From: Sphingobium indicum B90A
GTDB lineage: Bacteria > Pseudomonadota > Alphaproteobacteria > Sphingomonadales > Sphingomonadaceae
Direction of reading: 5' to 3'
Assembly (NCBI RefSeq): GCF_000264945.2
Contig: NZ_CP013070.1
Span: forward strand, 2,728,001 to 2,792,000
DNA: 64,000 bases
Within the stretch, counting starts at the first letter, position 1. Every line of letters begins with the position of its first letter. The notes under the pieces were generated by a model that did no database searches, was not told where the DNA came from, and was given only the letters and a program-made list of their open reading frames with translations. Of this stretch, positions 1-7,976 are shown in pieces. The position numbers were made by a program, and so were the translations under genes.

Positions 1-420
1 ACGCCCCTCGATGCCTGCGCCGGACGACATGTTGACGATCGTTCCGCCCGAACGCCGCAGGACGGGCAATGCAGCCTTGGTGGTTTCGATCAGACCGAAC
101 AGGTTGACCTCGAACATCGGGCGATATTCCTCGGACGCGCCTTCCTCGATCGCCCCGAACAGCGCGTAGCCGGCATTGTTCACGAGCACGTCAAACCCGC
201 CGAAGGTCTCGACCGCCATTGCGACCGCCGCCTTCGCGGCCGCCGCATCTGTCACGTCGAGCGGCAAGGTGATCATGCGACCGCCGAAAGGCTCCGCCAT
301 CGCCTCGATCGTCTTGACACCGCGGGCCGTCGCGATGACCCGATCGCCGCGCTGCGCCGCCGCAAGCGCGAGCCGCTGGCCAAAGCCGCTTGAGCAGCCT
401 GTGATGAACCAGGTTTTCAT
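1..420 (-). CDS. Short-chain dehydrogenase/reductase, N-terminal part (runs off the window)
   Basis: Classical SDR oxidoreductase, NAD(P)-dependent, substrate unknown. The reverse-strand protein starts at the ATG at 420 and reads MKTWFITGCSSGFGQRLA, the TGxxxGxG cofactor-binding motif in the form TGCSSGFG, followed by LDVTDAAA and VLVNNAGYALFG (the NNAG motif) and an N-terminal half of the catalytic domain up to NMSSGAGIEG at the window edge. The YxxxK catalytic motif would lie beyond position 1. It is divergent from the LysR-type regulator starting at 522, with about 100 bp between them, so that regulator probably controls it. The family assignment is firm, the substrate is not predictable. 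Confidence 0.88.
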   Translation of the reverse strand, partial: MKTWFITGCSSGFGQRLALAAAQRGDRVIATARGVKTIEAMAEPFGGRMITLPLDVTDAAAAKAAVAMAVETFGGFDVLVNNAGYALFGAIEEGASEEYRPMFEVNLFGLIETTKAALPVLRRSGGTIVNMSSGAGIEGR

Positions 421-521
421 TCCTGAGCACCTCCAAATGATGAAGGGAATCTAGATGTTTATATTTGTTCTTTAACTGCCATAAATGCATTCTCGCTGTT
501 CAGTTTTGTATGGGTGTTGTG

Positions 522-1382
522 ATGGAGTGGAGCGACGTCAGGATATTTCTTGCCATCGTGCGATCCGGCACCTTCGGCGGCGCCGCGCGGTCTCTCCAGA
601 TAAGCCATCCAACCGTCGGCAGGCGCCTTCGCGCGCTGGAGCAGGCGATCGGTCACGCGCTCTTCCAGCGCACGGCGGACGGTCTTGTCCTGACCGACGA
701 GGGCCATGGGATCATCCCGCTGGCCGAGCAGATGGAGGAAGGCGCGCTGGCCATGGAGCGTCGGCTCGCGGGGCAGGAGCAGACTCTCAAAGGCAGTCTG
801 CGAATTTCATCAGCTGACTGGTTCGGGGCTTATGTCCTACCCCCCATATTGGCGGATTTCTCCAAAGCCTATCCCAATGTCGATGTCGAGATCCTGACCG
901 GCACGCGCCTGTTCAACCTTGCCCAGCGCGAGGCCGACGTCGCATTCCGTATAGTGCCGTTCGACACTGCCGATGTTGTTCAGCGGCGGCTCTTCAGGCT
1001 GGAATATGGCGTCTACATCGCCGAGGAGGCAGCTGATCCCGAATATGGCGACGGCACCGGCTTCCGGTTGATCACCCATGACACTTCCACCGGCCATTTC
1101 CCTGACATCGCATGGCTCATCGAGAGTTTCCCCAATGCGAGGCCGGTCCTGCGATCGAACAACCGCAACGTCCAGGGGCGCATGTGCAGGGAAGGCGTCG
1201 GCATCGCTGTCCTGCCCCGCGTGGTCGGCAATCAGATCCCGGGCATCCGCAGAGTGGACCTGCCGACGACGCCGCCAGCGCGAGACATCTGGATGGGATA
1301 TCACCGGGATCTAAGGCGTCTTGGGCGTCTTCGCGCGTTCATCTCGACCGTATCGGGACATCTCGTGAATGCGGTCGCCTGA
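522..1382 (+). CDS. LysR-family transcriptional regulator
   Basis: DNA-binding regulator of 286 aa, a normal LysR length. The start at 522 gives MEWSDVRIFLAIVRSGTFGG, the usual beginning of the winged helix-turn-helix domain; HPTVGRRLRALEQAIG is the recognition-helix region. The remainder (about residues 90-285) is the periplasmic-binding-protein-like effector domain. An upstream in-frame ATG at 465 would add 19 residues with no family match, so 522 is preferred. It is divergently arranged with the SDR gene at 1-420; LysR proteins commonly regulate the divergent neighbour, which is inference here. Confidence 0.92.
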   Translation: MEWSDVRIFLAIVRSGTFGGAARSLQISHPTVGRRLRALEQAIGHALFQRTADGLVLTDEGHGIIPLAEQMEEGALAMERRLAGQEQTLKGSLRISSADWFGAYVLPPILADFSKAYPNVDVEILTGTRLFNLAQREADVAFRIVPFDTADVVQRRLFRLEYGVYIAEEAADPEYGDGTGFRLITHDTSTGHFPDIAWLIESFPNARPVLRSNNRNVQGRMCREGVGIAVLPRVVGNQIPGIRRVDLPTTPPARDIWMGYHRDLRRLGRLRAFISTVSGHLVNAVA

Positions 1383-1402
1383 TGGGCGACCCGGCTCGCG
1401 TG

Positions 1403-1984
1403 TCAGGCGGCGGCCGCCTTCGAGCGATGACGCGCGCCGCTGATGGTCAGCGAGACCGCCGAGACGAGGAAGTAGAAGGCGCCGAAGGCGGCGTAGGGCG
1501 CGATGTCGGCGATGCTGACCGGCGCCGCGCCGACGGCCTTGCTGATCATGTGCGCCCCGGCGAGCCCCGACTGGGCGCCGCTCAGGATCATGGCCCATTG
1601 CGCGCCATAGGACTTCCAGCGCTGCGCCCCGGTGAGTAGCTGGAACAGGCCGGAGAGCACCGCCCATATGCCGAAGATCTGGAGGACCGCATGCATGCCG
1701 TGCGGCAGGGTCGCGGCGACGGCCATGGCGGTCGCGACGCTGACGACGAAGTTGAGCATCTGGCTCTTGTTCCTCATCAGGCCGCCACTTCGGCTGGCGT
1801 CGAGATAGTTCGCCAGCGCGTCCCATGCGGGATAGGCGACGAGCATCATCGCGGCCAGCGGCGGCATGGCCTTCGCGACCGTGAAGGCGAGCGCGACCCA
1901 GATCGCGGAGACCGCGAAGCGCAGATAATAATAGGTCTTGAGCCAATCCCGATCCGGGGACTTCGCGTCGGTGATGGTCTTCAT
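1403..1984 (-). CDS. Multi-pass integral membrane protein of unknown function
   Basis: A 193-aa protein with several hydrophobic segments, for example residues 24-36 (FAVSAIWVALAFT), 43-52, 79-92, 100-115, about 130-145 and 165-185, so roughly six membrane spans. There are no catalytic motifs. The layout loosely resembles small DUF308/HdeD-like membrane proteins, but I cannot assign it with confidence. It lies downstream of the ECF sigma/NrsF pair on the same strand after a gap of about 110 bp and could be a member of that regulon. Confidence 0.72.
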   Translation of the reverse strand: MKTITDAKSPDRDWLKTYYYLRFAVSAIWVALAFTVAKAMPPLAAMMLVAYPAWDALANYLDASRSGGLMRNKSQMLNFVVSVATAMAVAATLPHGMHAVLQIFGIWAVLSGLFQLLTGAQRWKSYGAQWAMILSGAQSGLAGAHMISKAVGAAPVSIADIAPYAAFGAFYFLVSAVSLTISGARHRSKAAAA

Positions 1985-2096
1985 GGCATGGTTCCTTCAT
2001 GTGAAGCGGGCGCACGTCTCCTGTCCCGGAATCCGGGTGGATCGGTGATTGGTGTTCGGGCATTGCGCGGCTCGTTATGCGCCGCGCCGGTTCTGA

Positions 2097-2738
2097 TCAG
2101 AGGCGGAAGCGTCGCGGCAGGCGCCATCGTGCTGCGGCCGCCACCGCGGCGCACCCGACGCTATACCAGACCACGACGTAGAGCGGGTCGTTGAAGGGGC
2201 AGCAGAAGGCGAAGACAAAGGCTCCGCAGGCGCCGGCGGCGATGCCGGAGGCGAGCGCGCTGAGCCTCGCTTGGGTGGGCGCGGCCCTCCGCATGAGGGC
2301 GCCGAGCAGCGCCACGATCGGCAGCGAGAGCACGAAGATCGACGCGGCGCACAGCATGCCGCTGGCCGGATCGATGCGATCGAGCAGCGCGCGGTCGCTC
2401 GCGCCTGGGGGCATCACGAACGCACCGCCGACGATGGCCGCGACCGCGAGGGCGCAGGCAAGCATCAGCCCCCGCCGTGGTCGCGCCGTCGGAGAGAAGG
2501 ACCGGATCGCCAGAACGCAGGCGACCGCAGCGAGCAGGCCGAGACTTCCCACCCGCCAGATGAGAAAGGGCGAGCCGGTGATGTGGTGCATGTCGGGCCG
2601 CATCACTCCCATCGAGACGAACAGCGCGAGCTCCACAACGCCGAGTGCAAGGACTAGCCCGCCTTCGCGCAGCATGCTGCGGCGCTGCACTGGCGCGAGA
2701 TCGGACGACAGCGCGACGATCAGGGTTTCACTCGACAT
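2097..2738 (-). CDS. NrsF-family (DUF1109) membrane anti-sigma factor
   Basis: About 213 aa with six hydrophobic segments, beginning MSSETLIVALSSDLAPVQRR, the cytoplasmic start typical of NrsF/DUF1109 proteins, which hold SigF-type ECF sigma factors inactive at the inner membrane. Later helices contain cysteines, including a CC pair near FAFCCPFNDPLY, the type of residue implicated in redox or metal sensing in this family. The start at 2738 overlaps the upstream sigma gene by 11 nt, indicating translational coupling. An upstream ATG at 2753 is possible but adds only MRRPP. Confidence 0.85.
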   Translation of the reverse strand: MSSETLIVALSSDLAPVQRRSMLREGGLVLALGVVELALFVSMGVMRPDMHHITGSPFLIWRVGSLGLLAAVACVLAIRSFSPTARPRRGLMLACALAVAAIVGGAFVMPPGASDRALLDRIDPASGMLCAASIFVLSLPIVALLGALMRRAAPTQARLSALASGIAAGACGAFVFAFCCPFNDPLYVVVWYSVGCAAVAAAARWRLPRRFRL

Positions 2739-3339
2739 CGGGGGTCTTCTCAATGATGGCCGTCAGGCGCGCAAGCCCACGGTGGATGTTCATTTTCACG
2801 GCCGAGGGCGAGAGGCCGATCTGGCCCGACGCTTCATCGACACTGTAGCCCTGCACCTTGACCAGCAGGATCGCTTGCGCCTGCGCGGGGCGAAGCTCGT
2901 CGAGCAGGCTGGCCAAGACGGAGCTGCTGACCACCGAAGCCTCGTGGTCGGCGACGGCTATCTCGTCAGGCAGCTCGTCCATGGGCCGGCGCGCCAGGCT
3001 GCGCAACTGGTCGACCCACTTATTCTTGGCGATCGCCGCCAGCCAGGGTCCTAGTGGATATTGCGGATCATAGGTGTGGCGCCGCCGGTGGACGGCGAGC
3101 AGCGTCTCCTGGACGGCGTCATCCACGTCGCCCGGTGGCAGTCGGCGCTGGAAATAGTGCTTGAGCCACCAGGACATCTCGCCGAGCAGCCGCCGATAGG
3201 CTCCGCCATGGCCGTCCTGCGCCGCCGCCATCAGGCTGCTCCAGCCGTCCGGCGCGGTTCTGGACGGACGCTCGCGGCTGGCCGGCGCCGTGCTCGGCGC
3301 GGGCTTTGAGATCAATCTCGAGAGGAAGTCCGAGCGCAT
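2728..3339 (-). CDS. ECF RNA polymerase sigma factor (SigF-like)
   Basis: A 203-aa group 4 sigma factor. Region 2 covers about residues 40-105 (VDDAVQETLLAVHRRRHTYD) and region 4 about 130-195 (LLVKVQGYSVDEASGQIGLS followed by SAVKMNIHRGLARL, a helix-turn-helix for the -35 element). It is followed, with an 11-nt overlap, by an NrsF-type anti-sigma gene, the standard pairing for SigF-like ECF factors that answer metal or oxidative stress in alphaproteobacteria. The stimulus here is inferred, not shown. Confidence 0.9.
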   Translation of the reverse strand: MRSDFLSRLISKPAPSTAPASRERPSRTAPDGWSSLMAAAQDGHGGAYRRLLGEMSWWLKHYFQRRLPPGDVDDAVQETLLAVHRRRHTYDPQYPLGPWLAAIAKNKWVDQLRSLARRPMDELPDEIAVADHEASVVSSSVLASLLDELRPAQAQAILLVKVQGYSVDEASGQIGLSPSAVKMNIHRGLARLTAIIEKTPDVE

Positions 3340-3470
3340 GATCTCTTATTCGCGCGCAAGGCGATCTCGGTCACGCGCCATGTCGAACTTTTTTCACCGC
3401 GGTTTCGATCGTGCCCCGCTGCGTCGACGACGAGGCCGCGCCATCGGAGAATGCCGTCATGTGGTTGGCC

Positions 3471-4259
3471 TCACACGGTTCTGATCGTGCCGCCATCGAT
3501 GACGAATTCGGCGCCGTGGATCGCGCCGGCGCGATCCGAGGCCAGATAGGCGATGAGGTCCGCGACCTCGGAAGGTTCGGCCCCGCGCCCGATCGGAATG
3601 CCGCCAAGGGCATCGAGGACCGACTGCCTCGCATCCTCGATCGTGCCGCCATTCACCTGCTGGAGGCGTTCCAGGAAGTGGACCGTCGAGTCGGTCATGA
3701 TCCAGCCGGGCGACACGACATTGACCCGCACACCCCTCGGCCCCAGTTCCTTGGACAGCGATTTGCTGTAGGTCCTGAGCGCGGCCTTGGCAGCGGCATA
3801 GGCTGTGGTCGACTCCGGCAATGGCAGGACGGACTGGATGGAGGTGACATGCACCACGGCGCCAGCGCCCTGTTCGATCATCTTCGGGACCAGCAGGCGA
3901 TCGAGCCGAACGGTGGCCAGAAGGTTGAGGTTCAACTCCGAAAGCCAGTGTTCGTCGGTCAGGGCGACAAAGCCGCCCCCGGGCGCGGACGAACCGCCGA
4001 GGACGTGGGCGAGAATGTCGATGCCGCCGAGCCGTTCGAGCGCGGCGTCCGCCAGCGCTTTACCGCCTTCCGCGGTCGTGAGGTCGGCCTGGACGAACTC
4101 GACCCCATCGATCGGCTCCGGCGTTCCGCGCGCGGCGGTGACGACCCGCGCGCCTCCGGCCAGGAACCGATCCACCGTAGCGCGGCCCGCACCCTTGGTG
4201 CCACCGCTCACAAGCACGCGCTTTCCCGCGAACTCGGTCGCATCGGCCCTGATCGTCAT
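3471..4259 (-). CDS. SDR-family oxidoreductase
   Basis: NAD(P)-dependent short-chain dehydrogenase, 262 aa, starting [20 protein letters not shown] at 4259. The motifs are complete: SGGTKGAG (cofactor glycines), [17 protein letters not shown] in the NNAG position, [10 protein letters not shown] with the catalytic Ser, and YAAAKAAL with the catalytic Tyr and Lys. The ATG overlaps the stop of the preceding SnoaL-like gene by 4 nt (ATGA), so the two are one operon, divergent from the LysR gene at 4682. An open frame continues upstream to 4775 but only as the shadow of the other gene. Substrate unknown. Confidence 0.92.
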   Translation of the reverse strand: MTIRADATEFAGKRVLVSGGTKGAGRATVDRFLAGGARVVTAARGTPEPIDGVEFVQADLTTAEGGKALADAALERLGGIDILAHVLGGSSAPGGGFVALTDEHWLSELNLNLLATVRLDRLLVPKMIEQGAGAVVHVTSIQSVLPLPESTTAYAAAKAALRTYSKSLSKELGPRGVRVNVVSPGWIMTDSTVHFLERLQQVNGGTIEDARQSVLDALGGIPIGRGAEPSEVADLIAYLASDRAGAIHGAEFVIDGGTIRTV

Positions 4260-4585
4260 GCCGTGACCTCCAATGCCTTGATGGCATCGGTTTCGAGCGT
4301 GAAACGATAGGTGAAGCGAATGGGACTGCCGGGGAAGTCGCCATGGGCGGGCCCTTCGACGACGACCTGACCGTCCTCGCGGCGGATCGCCTCCGGCATG
4401 AAGACGGCCTTCACGGCGATGACTTCCTCCTCGAACAGTTTGCGGATCTCGTCGTGGCCTTCGAAGCGCTTTCCGTTGTCCAGGAAAACCGCGTCGGCGG
4501 CGAACGGCTTGAGCATGGCATCGGCATCGAGCCGTGCATTGGCCGCGACATAGTCGGCGATGGGCTTGGGTAGTTCGATCGACAT
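4256..4585 (-). CDS. SnoaL/NTF2-like fold protein
   Basis: A 109-aa single-domain protein ([20 protein letters not shown], then [20 protein letters not shown]) with the pattern of the SnoaL-like NTF2 superfamily: helix, D-A-V-F-x-D-N strand, G-H-x-x-I-R-x-x-F helix, then a curved sheet ending in [10 protein letters not shown]. Members act as small isomerases, cyclases or binding proteins. It is translationally coupled to the SDR downstream, suggesting action on the same metabolite. The exact role is unknown. Confidence 0.85.
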   Translation of the reverse strand: MSIELPKPIADYVAANARLDADAMLKPFAADAVFLDNGKRFEGHDEIRKLFEEEVIAVKAVFMPEAIRREDGQVVVEGPAHGDFPGSPIRFTYRFTLETDAIKALEVTA

Positions 4586-4681
4586 TGCTCGGCTCCTTGC
4601 GGTGACAAGGGGAATTTAGCGTCGAGCAATGCTTGTGATAATCGGACCAAACCGGCATGTGACGTTGCGAAAGGCGGGACA

Positions 4682-5575
4682 ATGTCAAAGCACGGCCTGG
4701 TTGAATTTGATGCGGTCCTCGCCATAGCGCGGCGCGGGTCGTTTCGCGCTGCGGCTCTGGAACTGGGGCTTTCAACCACCGCGCTGAGCAATGCCATCGC
4801 CAAGCTGGAAGGGCAGCTTGGCGTCCGATTGTTCAATCGCACGACCCGCAGCGTGTCCCTCACCGATGCCGGCCGAAATTTCGTCGAACAGGTGGGGCCT
4901 GCCGTGAGCACTCTTCACGAAGCGATGGGAGCCGCCCGGTCGCAGCAGGAAACGCCCTCCGGCACTCTGCGGATCAATGCTTTCGCCACGGGCGCACGGG
5001 AGATTCTCAGTCCGCTATTGTTGAAGTTCCTGCGACACTATCCCAAGGTTCACATCGACCTTGTCACCGAAGGCCGGATCGTGGACATCGTCGCCGAGGG
5101 GTTTGATCTTGGCTTGCGAACCGCGAACCTTGTGCCGACCGACATGATCGCAATTCCCGTCGGACCTCCGCGCAGCTTTGCCGTGGTTGCATCGCCTTCC
5201 TACTTCAAGGTCAACGACAAGCCCCGCACCCCTCCGGACCTGCTTCGTCACTCATGCATTCGCGTCCGCTTGCCGAATGGGGCGCTGCATCGCTGGCATT
5301 TTGAGAAGAACGGTCAGCCCGTTCAGATCGATGTTGCCGGTCCCATCACGCTGGACGAGGCGAGCCTGGCGCGCATCGCCGTCCTCGATGATGTCGGCAT
5401 CGGCTATTTCATGGAGGCCGACGTCCGGGAAGACATCCAGGCCGGGCGCATGGTTCGAGTCCTGGAAGACTGGACGCCGCCAATCGCGCCATTATGTCTC
5501 TATTATCCGACCAGACGAAATCCCTCGGCCGCTTTCAAGGCTTTGATCGACATGGCGCGGCGATCATCCGAATGA
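4682..5575 (+). CDS. LysR-family transcriptional regulator
   Basis: A 297-aa LysR protein. Residues 1-60 form the winged helix-turn-helix ([40 protein letters not shown]) and the rest the effector domain, ending near [10 protein letters not shown]. It is transcribed away from the SnoaL-SDR pair, with about 96 bp between the two starts, and is the likely regulator of that pair. A second LysR at 522 belongs to the neighbouring SDR locus; the two regulators are clearly different sequences. Confidence 0.93.
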   Translation: MSKHGLVEFDAVLAIARRGSFRAAALELGLSTTALSNAIAKLEGQLGVRLFNRTTRSVSLTDAGRNFVEQVGPAVSTLHEAMGAARSQQETPSGTLRINAFATGAREILSPLLLKFLRHYPKVHIDLVTEGRIVDIVAEGFDLGLRTANLVPTDMIAIPVGPPRSFAVVASPSYFKVNDKPRTPPDLLRHSCIRVRLPNGALHRWHFEKNGQPVQIDVAGPITLDEASLARIAVLDDVGIGYFMEADVREDIQAGRMVRVLEDWTPPIAPLCLYYPTRRNPSAAFKALIDMARRSSE

Positions 5576-5876
5576 TCATTTTGCGGCGACCGTTTTTGCC
5601 AGCAGCTGCGGTTTCCGGTCTGAGTGGGGATGGCGGTATCTGGTCGACGGCTGCCAGAATGGGACGGTCTGCATTGGGCAATCCAAATCATGCGGCTTTG
5701 ATCGCCACTGCGGAAAGCGCCATGATGCTATCTCCCGATCAGGGAGTGGCGGACACCATCAACTCTACCATCGGTTTGTTGGTATGCGGTGAAACACCGC
5801 ATACTCCGTACGAGCGGAGCATATCACAGAAAACAGCCATTTACGGGATGCAATGGCGCCTTCCGGCAAGGGAAGG
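5576..5876. other. Gene-free interval with hairpins, 301 bp
   Basis: No supported gene. A perfect 10-bp inverted repeat GTATGCGGTG/CACCGCATAC with an AAA loop lies at 5782-5804, and a weaker CTCCG/CGGAG hairpin follows directly. A further CCTTCC/GGAAGG hairpin at 5859-5876 abuts the 3' CCA of the tRNA gene and may mark its processing or termination on the minus strand. The rest shows nothing recognisable. Confidence 0.45.
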
Positions 5877-5952
5877 TGGTGACCCCTACGGGAATCGAAC
5901 CCGTGTTTCAGCCGTGAAAGGGCCGCGTCCTAGACCGCTAGACGAAGGGGCC
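5877..5952 (-). tRNA. tRNA-Glu (anticodon TTC)
   Basis: 76 nt including an encoded 3' CCA. Read on the minus strand: acceptor GGCCCCT pairs with AGGGGTC, the T arm contains GGTTCGATTC, and the anticodon loop is CTTTCAC, giving UUC for glutamate. The D arm starts TCGTCTAGCGG, as in other bacterial tRNA-Glu. It lies about 120 bp downstream of the recJ stop on the same strand, with no sign of an integrase or attachment repeat next to it. Confidence 0.96.
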
Positions 5953-6073
5953 ACAAGCAGGTTCGCCTGGGCGTCGCTGCGAAGCGAGGCGGGCATTAGG
6001 CGGTGGCTCCGGAACGGTCAACCCCCTTTTCGTCCTGAAAATGACGCGGGGCATAAAATAGCCGATCCTCCCC

Positions 6074-7840
6074 TCAATCGGCCCAGGCGGCGTCCTCCAG
6101 ATGCAGTTCGGCGGCGGGGCGCGGACCCCAATCGTCGATCTTCGCCCGGCCCGCGATCCACAGCCGCCGGTCGCGGGGCGCCCCCAATATGGCCTGGCCC
6201 AGGTCGGATTCCGCCTGGCGGAAGGCGATGGTCTTGATCGACCGGCCGTCATCGCCCGCCATGATGGCGCGCAAATGGCCGTTGCCCACCACGTCCGCCT
6301 TGATGACCCGCATCGGCCCGGAAGCGATCAGCGGCGCGGGCCAGCCCGCGCCATAGGGGCCGCCGGCGTCGATGGCGGCGACGAAATCCGGATTGACCCC
6401 AGCAGGCGCCAGCACCGCGTCGATCAGCAGGGCGCGGTCGTCCCGCGCCTTCGCGACGGCGCCGGAAAGCCGCTCGTCCAGGAAGTCGGCCAGCGCATCG
6501 ACCTTGTCCGCCGCGACCGTCAGACCCGCCGCCATGGCATGGCCGCCGCCCGCGACAAGCAGGCCGCTATCCTTCGCCGCCAGCACCGCCGCGCCCAGAT
6601 CGACGCCGGAAATGGAGCGGCCCGACCCCTTGCCGGTGCCGTCCCCATCGATGGCGACGACGATGGCGGGGCGGCCCGCCTTCTCCTTGATGCGCCCCGC
6701 GACGATGCCGATCACGCCCGGATGCCAGCCCGCGCCGGACAGCAGCGCCACCGCCCGGTTGCCCTGCGCGGCCAGCAGTTCCTCCGCCTCCGCCTGGACG
6801 GCCGCTTCGATGGTCCGGCGTTCCTCGTTCAGCAGGTCGAGTTCCTGCGCGATCTGCGCGGCCTCCGCCGGGTCGTCGGTGGTGAGCAGCCGCACGCCCA
6901 GGTCCGCCTTCCCCACGCGCCCGCCCGCATTGATGCGCGGGCCCAGCGCGAAGCCCAGGTCGTGGCAGAGCGGCGCCCGCGTCAGGCGGCTGGCGTCGAT
7001 CAGGGCGGAAAGGCCGATATTGCGGCGCTTCGCCATGACCTTCAGCCCCTGCGCCACGAAGGCGCGGTTCAGCCCCTTCAACTGGGCCACGTCCGCCACG
7101 GTGCCCAGCGCGACGATGTCGAGCAGGTCCATCAGCGGCGGCTCCGTCCGTTGCGCGAACCAGTTGCGTTTGCGCAGCGCCCGGATCAGCGCCGCGCCCA
7201 GCAGGAAGGCGACGCCCACCGCCGCCAGATGACCGTGGGCGGCGGCTTCCTCCCCCTCATCCAGGCGATTGGGATTCACCAGCGCCAGCGCTTCGGGCAA
7301 AGCGGCGGCGCATTTATGATGGTCGACCACCACCACATCGACGCCCGCCGCCTTGGCCTGCGCCAGCGCGTCGAACGCCTGCGCGCCGCAATCGACCGTG
7401 ACGATCAGGGTCGCGCCCTCGCCCGCCAGCCGCACCAGCGCTTCGCCCGACGGGCCATAGCCCTCCATCAGCCGGTCGGGGATATAGGGCCGGGCCGCCA
7501 GCCCCAGGTCGCGCAGCAGACGGATCAGCAGCGCCGCGCTGGTCGCGCCGTCCACGTCATAGTCGCCGAAGATGCGCACATCCTCCCCCCGCGCCACCGC
7601 GTCGGCCAGCCGTTCGGCGGCGGCGTCCATGTCGCGGAACAGGCTGGGATCGGGCATGAAATGGCGGATGGTGGGATTGCGGTGCGCCTCCACCGCGTCG
7701 CGGGGGCAGCCCCGCGCCAGCAGCAGTTGCGTCACCAGATCGTCAGGCCGATAGCCCGGATCGCGCCCGTCCGCGCTGCCCCCGCGCCACCGCCAGGGCT
7801 GGCCGAGGATCGAACGGGTGACGTTGAGCGCGATGGTCAT
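6074..7840 (-). CDS. recJ: Single-stranded-DNA-specific exonuclease RecJ
   Basis: A 588-aa 5'-3' ssDNA exonuclease of recombination and mismatch repair. DHH-family motifs are present: IFGDYDVDGATSA (motif I, about residue 92), VVDHHKC (motif III), and the DHHA1 segment GGGHAMAAGLTV (about residue 435). The C-terminal OB-like domain ends in LHLEDAAWAD. Length is as expected for alphaproteobacterial RecJ. It is transcribed toward tRNA-Glu and is divergent from tamA; the 136-bp interval at 7841-7976 would hold both promoters. Confidence 0.96.
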   Translation of the reverse strand: MTIALNVTRSILGQPWRWRGGSADGRDPGYRPDDLVTQLLLARGCPRDAVEAHRNPTIRHFMPDPSLFRDMDAAAERLADAVARGEDVRIFGDYDVDGATSAALLIRLLRDLGLAARPYIPDRLMEGYGPSGEALVRLAGEGATLIVTVDCGAQAFDALAQAKAAGVDVVVVDHHKCAAALPEALALVNPNRLDEGEEAAAHGHLAAVGVAFLLGAALIRALRKRNWFAQRTEPPLMDLLDIVALGTVADVAQLKGLNRAFVAQGLKVMAKRRNIGLSALIDASRLTRAPLCHDLGFALGPRINAGGRVGKADLGVRLLTTDDPAEAAQIAQELDLLNEERRTIEAAVQAEAEELLAAQGNRAVALLSGAGWHPGVIGIVAGRIKEKAGRPAIVVAIDGDGTGKGSGRSISGVDLGAAVLAAKDSGLLVAGGGHAMAAGLTVAADKVDALADFLDERLSGAVAKARDDRALLIDAVLAPAGVNPDFVAAIDAGGPYGAGWPAPLIASGPMRVIKADVVGNGHLRAIMAGDDGRSIKTIAFRQAESDLGQAILGAPRDRRLWIAGRAKIDDWGPRPAAELHLEDAAWAD

Positions 7841-7976
7841 GCCGCCGGTCTAGACTGGATGGGATTTGGAGGGAAGCGCCCCCTTCATGACGCGGGCGGA
7901 ACCTTGGCAACCCGCTGCGCGTATTGGCTGTTCCCGCCCTCCATGGGCGAAGGGCAAGAGGGGCAAAGCGGTTTCC

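Noticed and set aside
3471..4775. A 434-aa version of the SDR protein
   Set aside because: The first 172 residues are an out-of-frame reading of the SnoaL-like gene; the SDR begins at 4259.
5782..5804. The perfect GTATGCGGTG hairpin as a transcription terminator
   Set aside because: No T-run follows on either strand and it is 70 bp from the tRNA, so it is only described as a hairpin.
5494..6237. A long plus-strand open frame across the tRNA-Glu gene
   Set aside because: It reads through a complete tRNA and the recJ 3' end and shows no domain; it is a chance frame in high-GC DNA.
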